Source: Pseudoips prasinana
Taxonomy: Eukaryota > Arthropoda > Insecta > Lepidoptera > Nolidae
NCBI GenBank assembly: GCA_951640165.1
Contig: OX621256.1
Coordinates: forward strand, 4,278,001-4,342,000
DNA: 64,000 bases
Direction: 5' to 3'
Numbering within the stretch: the first letter of the stretch is position 1; each line of letters begins with the position of its first letter. The translations under genes were made by a program, and so were the position numbers. Positions 61,476-64,000 of this stretch are shown in pieces. The notes under the pieces were generated by a model. It saw only the letters and a program-made list of their open reading frames with translations, was not told the DNA's origin and made no database searches.

Positions 61476-62379
61476 ATTTTGAAGTAAAACTACTCACGCT
61501 TCACTTGTAAAGTAAGCTGATGAATGCGTGACGAGAGCGTTACGAAAAGTGTCATTGGGGAGTTTGAGATGTTAGAAAGAGAGAGTTACGTCTCGTATAT
61601 CACTGTAGGGGCAAGAGAGACAGAGAGAGAGATAGGTGCGAGTACGAATTTTCTGTATTTATTTCTCATAAAGCCTTCAGTTGTGTTATCTAAAGCACAT
61701 CCGTTTTTTTATGCAAATGTCGCTCTACGGTAAAACGCGATTACGGGCAGCTTGTCCAATTAGAGAATGTATTTCTCCGTTTTATTTTGCTTAGGGTTTA
61801 GGGTTACTTGTAACAAACACCCACTTTGGAGTCCAAACCAAAAAAGAAAAATGTGGAATCTCGTCATGCGGCATATCAGTTCACGTGCCAGATAAGAGAG
61901 TTCGACATTTTATACAACTATTGCTCTACGTTTGTACGCGAAGATACGAGCCACTCGTCCGATTAAAGACCTGGGAGGGCAACGTGGTGGGATTTCCCCA
62001 GTTGAAACTGCTCAGCTCAGAATTCTAATATAGAAATATTTTCTTCGTACATTTCTTCAGATATTGCGATGATTATCAAATTGTACAACATCACAATGTT
62101 GTGATAAGAACTAATATCTTATCGACCTTCACGACTTTTGACAGTTTGCATTTCAGTGTATTTATAGTTTCATGAGATCATCGTACCATAATGTCATAGA
62201 AGAGAGAAAGGAATTTAGATTTATGTTTTGCATTGCGTTAATACTATAAACTTTTAAAAAAAGATTGGAAGGTGTTATCAATATGATATATTCTTTCACA
62301 TGCAACTGTGAACATCAATCAGCCATGTGTCTAGAAAACAGAGCCGATGGTTAACACTTTAATCCTCCGAAAAGGTGTT
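61476..62379. other. Stretch without recognisable gene
   Basis: A 69-codon frame (61524-61733) rich in Glu/Arg is driven by GAGAGAGA repeats, not protein-like. A hairpin ACAACATCACAATGTTGT lies near 62086. Confidence 0.35.
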
Positions 62380-62490
62380 AGCCAGGATTGGTAGATGCTG
62401 GTTCGGGACCCATCCGACGTTTAAATTTATGATTTTCCATTTTGGAGGGTTTGGTTTACGCTTTGCATTCCCAAAAATGCTATTAAATAA
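62380..62490 (+). repeat. Dispersed repeat, family L
   Basis: AGGATTGGTAGATGCTGGTT, GACGTTTAAATTTATGATTT, TTACGCTTTGCATTC. Confidence 0.5.
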
Positions 62491-62753
62491 AGAAAAAAAA
62501 ATACACTGAAAGAGTTTAACGTAAGAATGCCTATGATACTTGCATACAGTTACTTCTCTGAGATATAGTGTGTGTACCGTCACCACATATGCACTATAAA
62601 TCGTTACCACATTAAATCGCGTAATACTGAAGTTTTGCGACGAATCAATGTTGGTAGCATTGAGTCGTTTTTAATGCGTCAATAACTTCGGTGGTGCAAA
62701 TGTGTCCCACGCATGTCTAAAGAATTGAGCAAAACGCGAATCTTTTATTCTGT

Positions 62754-62925
62754 GCCTCTAGCACGAGTTCCTGCAGTTTACTTACTCGATCACACGTACA
62801 GTTTCGTCCCATACATTGAGCACCAGAGTTTTAGTTCTTAATAGTTTCAGGCGCTGGTGCTCAATGTATGGGAGAAACTGTACGTGTGATCGAGTAAGTA
62901 AACTCCAGGAACTCGTGATAGAGGC
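62754..62925. mobile_element. Hairpin element, family O copy 2
   Basis: Arms 62754-62826 and 62854-62925 match copy 1. A C is lost in GGGA-GAAAC, TGCAGG became TCCAGG and GCTAG became GATAG in the right arm. Loop 27 bases. Confidence 0.8.
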
Positions 62926-63247
62926 ACTGAACCGAAGAAAGGTAAGCGAAAAAACAGTGGCCAACTTCTCAGATATAAACATGTTCAGTAACCGCACACT
63001 AATATTTGCCATATCGAGCCCTTTAATTAGGAAGGATTGACAGCACAACAACCGGAATGGTGCGGGCCGGTCAAGAGGCCAATACGCGATTTTGAGGAGC
63101 AGGGAAAAACAGAGCTCGATACAAAACGTGGTAAACTGAAAGCCAGAAAACTCGCGATTATTCAATGCAAGTATGTTGATCTATAGTGAAACTGTTCCAC
63201 GAGCAAAAGGATGCATTACTCAACCCTACTCAAAAAGTTTCCCATAC
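62926..63247. other. Stretch without recognisable gene
   Basis: A frame continues out of the hairpin arm (ALNRRKVSEKTVANFSDINM), but it starts inside the repeat and has no known domain. Confidence 0.3.
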
Positions 63248-63494
63248 CAGGGGCTCTACCGGCTAAGTCATCGAACATCGATTTCTTAAATGGAGTTCAA
63301 ATAAATAAAGGTAAAACATTACTTAATTAATCGTTAAATCGGCTTCCATGAACACATTTGACGTTATAAACGGTCCGGAATCGATTATCACCGTTGAAGC
63401 CAATTTAAAGATTGATTAAGTCATTTTTAACCTTTATTTATTTTAATGCCATTTAAGAAATCGATGTTCGGCGACTTAGCCGGTAGAGCCCCAG
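63248..63494. mobile_element. Palindromic MITE, family M copy 2
   Basis: Same 247-bp length as copy 1. Ends CAGGGGCTCTACCGGC and CCGGTAGAGCCCCAG. The central GAACACATTTGACGTTATAA...CGATTATCACCG is the reverse complement of copy 1's centre. Confidence 0.82.
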
Positions 63495-63529
63495 TACCTC
63501 TATTGAATGAAATATATATATAATATATA

Positions 63530-63760
63530 GAAACAATGTCACACAGATCATCCTAGCCCCAAACTAAGCAAAGCTTGTACTATGGGTACCAGGCGACGAT
63601 ATACATACTTATATAGATAGATTAATAGTTATATACATATCCATGACTCAGAAACAAATATTCGTGCTCATCACACAAATATTTGCACTTACCGGGATTC
63701 GAACCCAGGACCACCAGCTTCGTAGGCAGGGGCACTACCAACTAGGCTACGGTGATCGTC
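63530..63760 (-). mobile_element. tRNA-derived SINE, family A
   Basis: Complete apart from a short core deletion (ATACATATCCATGACTC). Confidence 0.9.
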
Positions 63761-64000
63761 AAAAATGAAGATGTACAGTCAGCGCTTCGTTGGAGACAGA
63801 TGGATTCCAACACCATCTTTATTACGTAGAGATTAAGGTATGTTTTCCTACAGCAAGTGGACCTTCTGTAGTTGACTGCAATACAAACACAAACCTTGGC
63901 ATATCCCTAGGAATACATACATGTGATACGCAATAAGTTATATAACTGCAGTTAAATCTGTGCTATACAGTTAACTGTGCCAGTTAGTTTCTATTTTGAT

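Noticed and set aside
61524..61733. Glu/Arg-rich 69-codon frame
   Set aside because: Driven by GAGAGA microsatellite-like sequence.
62816..63040. 74-codon frame downstream of the hairpin
   Set aside because: Starts inside a hairpin arm and has no recognisable domain or second exon.

Overview
This is eukaryotic, AT-rich DNA made almost entirely of transposable elements. It most likely comes from a moth or butterfly (Lepidoptera). That is inferred from the repeat content: many short Helitrons starting TCTATACATATAATAAAAT and ending in a GCGGG/CCCGC hairpin plus CTAG (they resemble the Lep1 family), several tRNA-headed SINEs, and RTE-like retrotransposon tails ending in TGATGATG. I found no confident host gene. 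One short signal-peptide-like reading frame at 44.2-44.5 kb is a weak exon candidate.

Layout. 0-7 kb: a 561-bp tandem duplication carrying an RTE tail, a 1,004-bp inverted-repeat transposon with 8-bp target duplications (2255-3258), two MITEs, SINEs, and a 5S-rRNA-like SINE next to a reverse-transcriptase fragment. 7,157-12,630: the only nearly complete retrotransposon, an I-like non-LTR element with a 13-bp target duplication, internal promoter, gag-like ORF1 (one-base frameshift), intact ORF2 (endonuclease, reverse transcriptase, RNase H), a 3' stem-loop and poly(A). 16,134-17,693: a Tc1-like transposon with TA duplication, 26-bp inverted repeats and a broken DD34E transposase. 18-37 kb: dense Helitrons, SINEs and retrotransposon 3' ends, plus a GC-rich palindromic MITE at 23.5 kb, a MITE with about 120-bp arms at 29.6 kb and a 73-bp perfect hairpin at 33.4 kb. 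37.9-39.4 kb: a decayed DNA transposon with a transposase-like relic. 39.6-56 kb: more nested repeats and short reverse-transcriptase C-termini. 57.1-58.6 kb: an unusual modular inverted-repeat region. 59-64 kb: SINEs, a second Helitron family, and second copies of the hairpin and palindromic MITEs.

How the parts relate. Three tRNA-headed SINE families (A, B, C) share a central core and a 3' tail; a fourth (D) shares the core. Another short family (G) ends in the same roughly 45 bases as the RTE tails. Both patterns fit SINEs borrowing LINE machinery. Nesting gives relative ages: a Helitron inside a family-J tail, a Tc1 element beside or inside a family-Q tail, a SINE inside a 5S-derived SINE, and an RTE fold-back inside another J tail. 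Family letters (A, B, C and so on) are labels used only in this annotation, and most repeat boundaries are good to about 5-20 bases.
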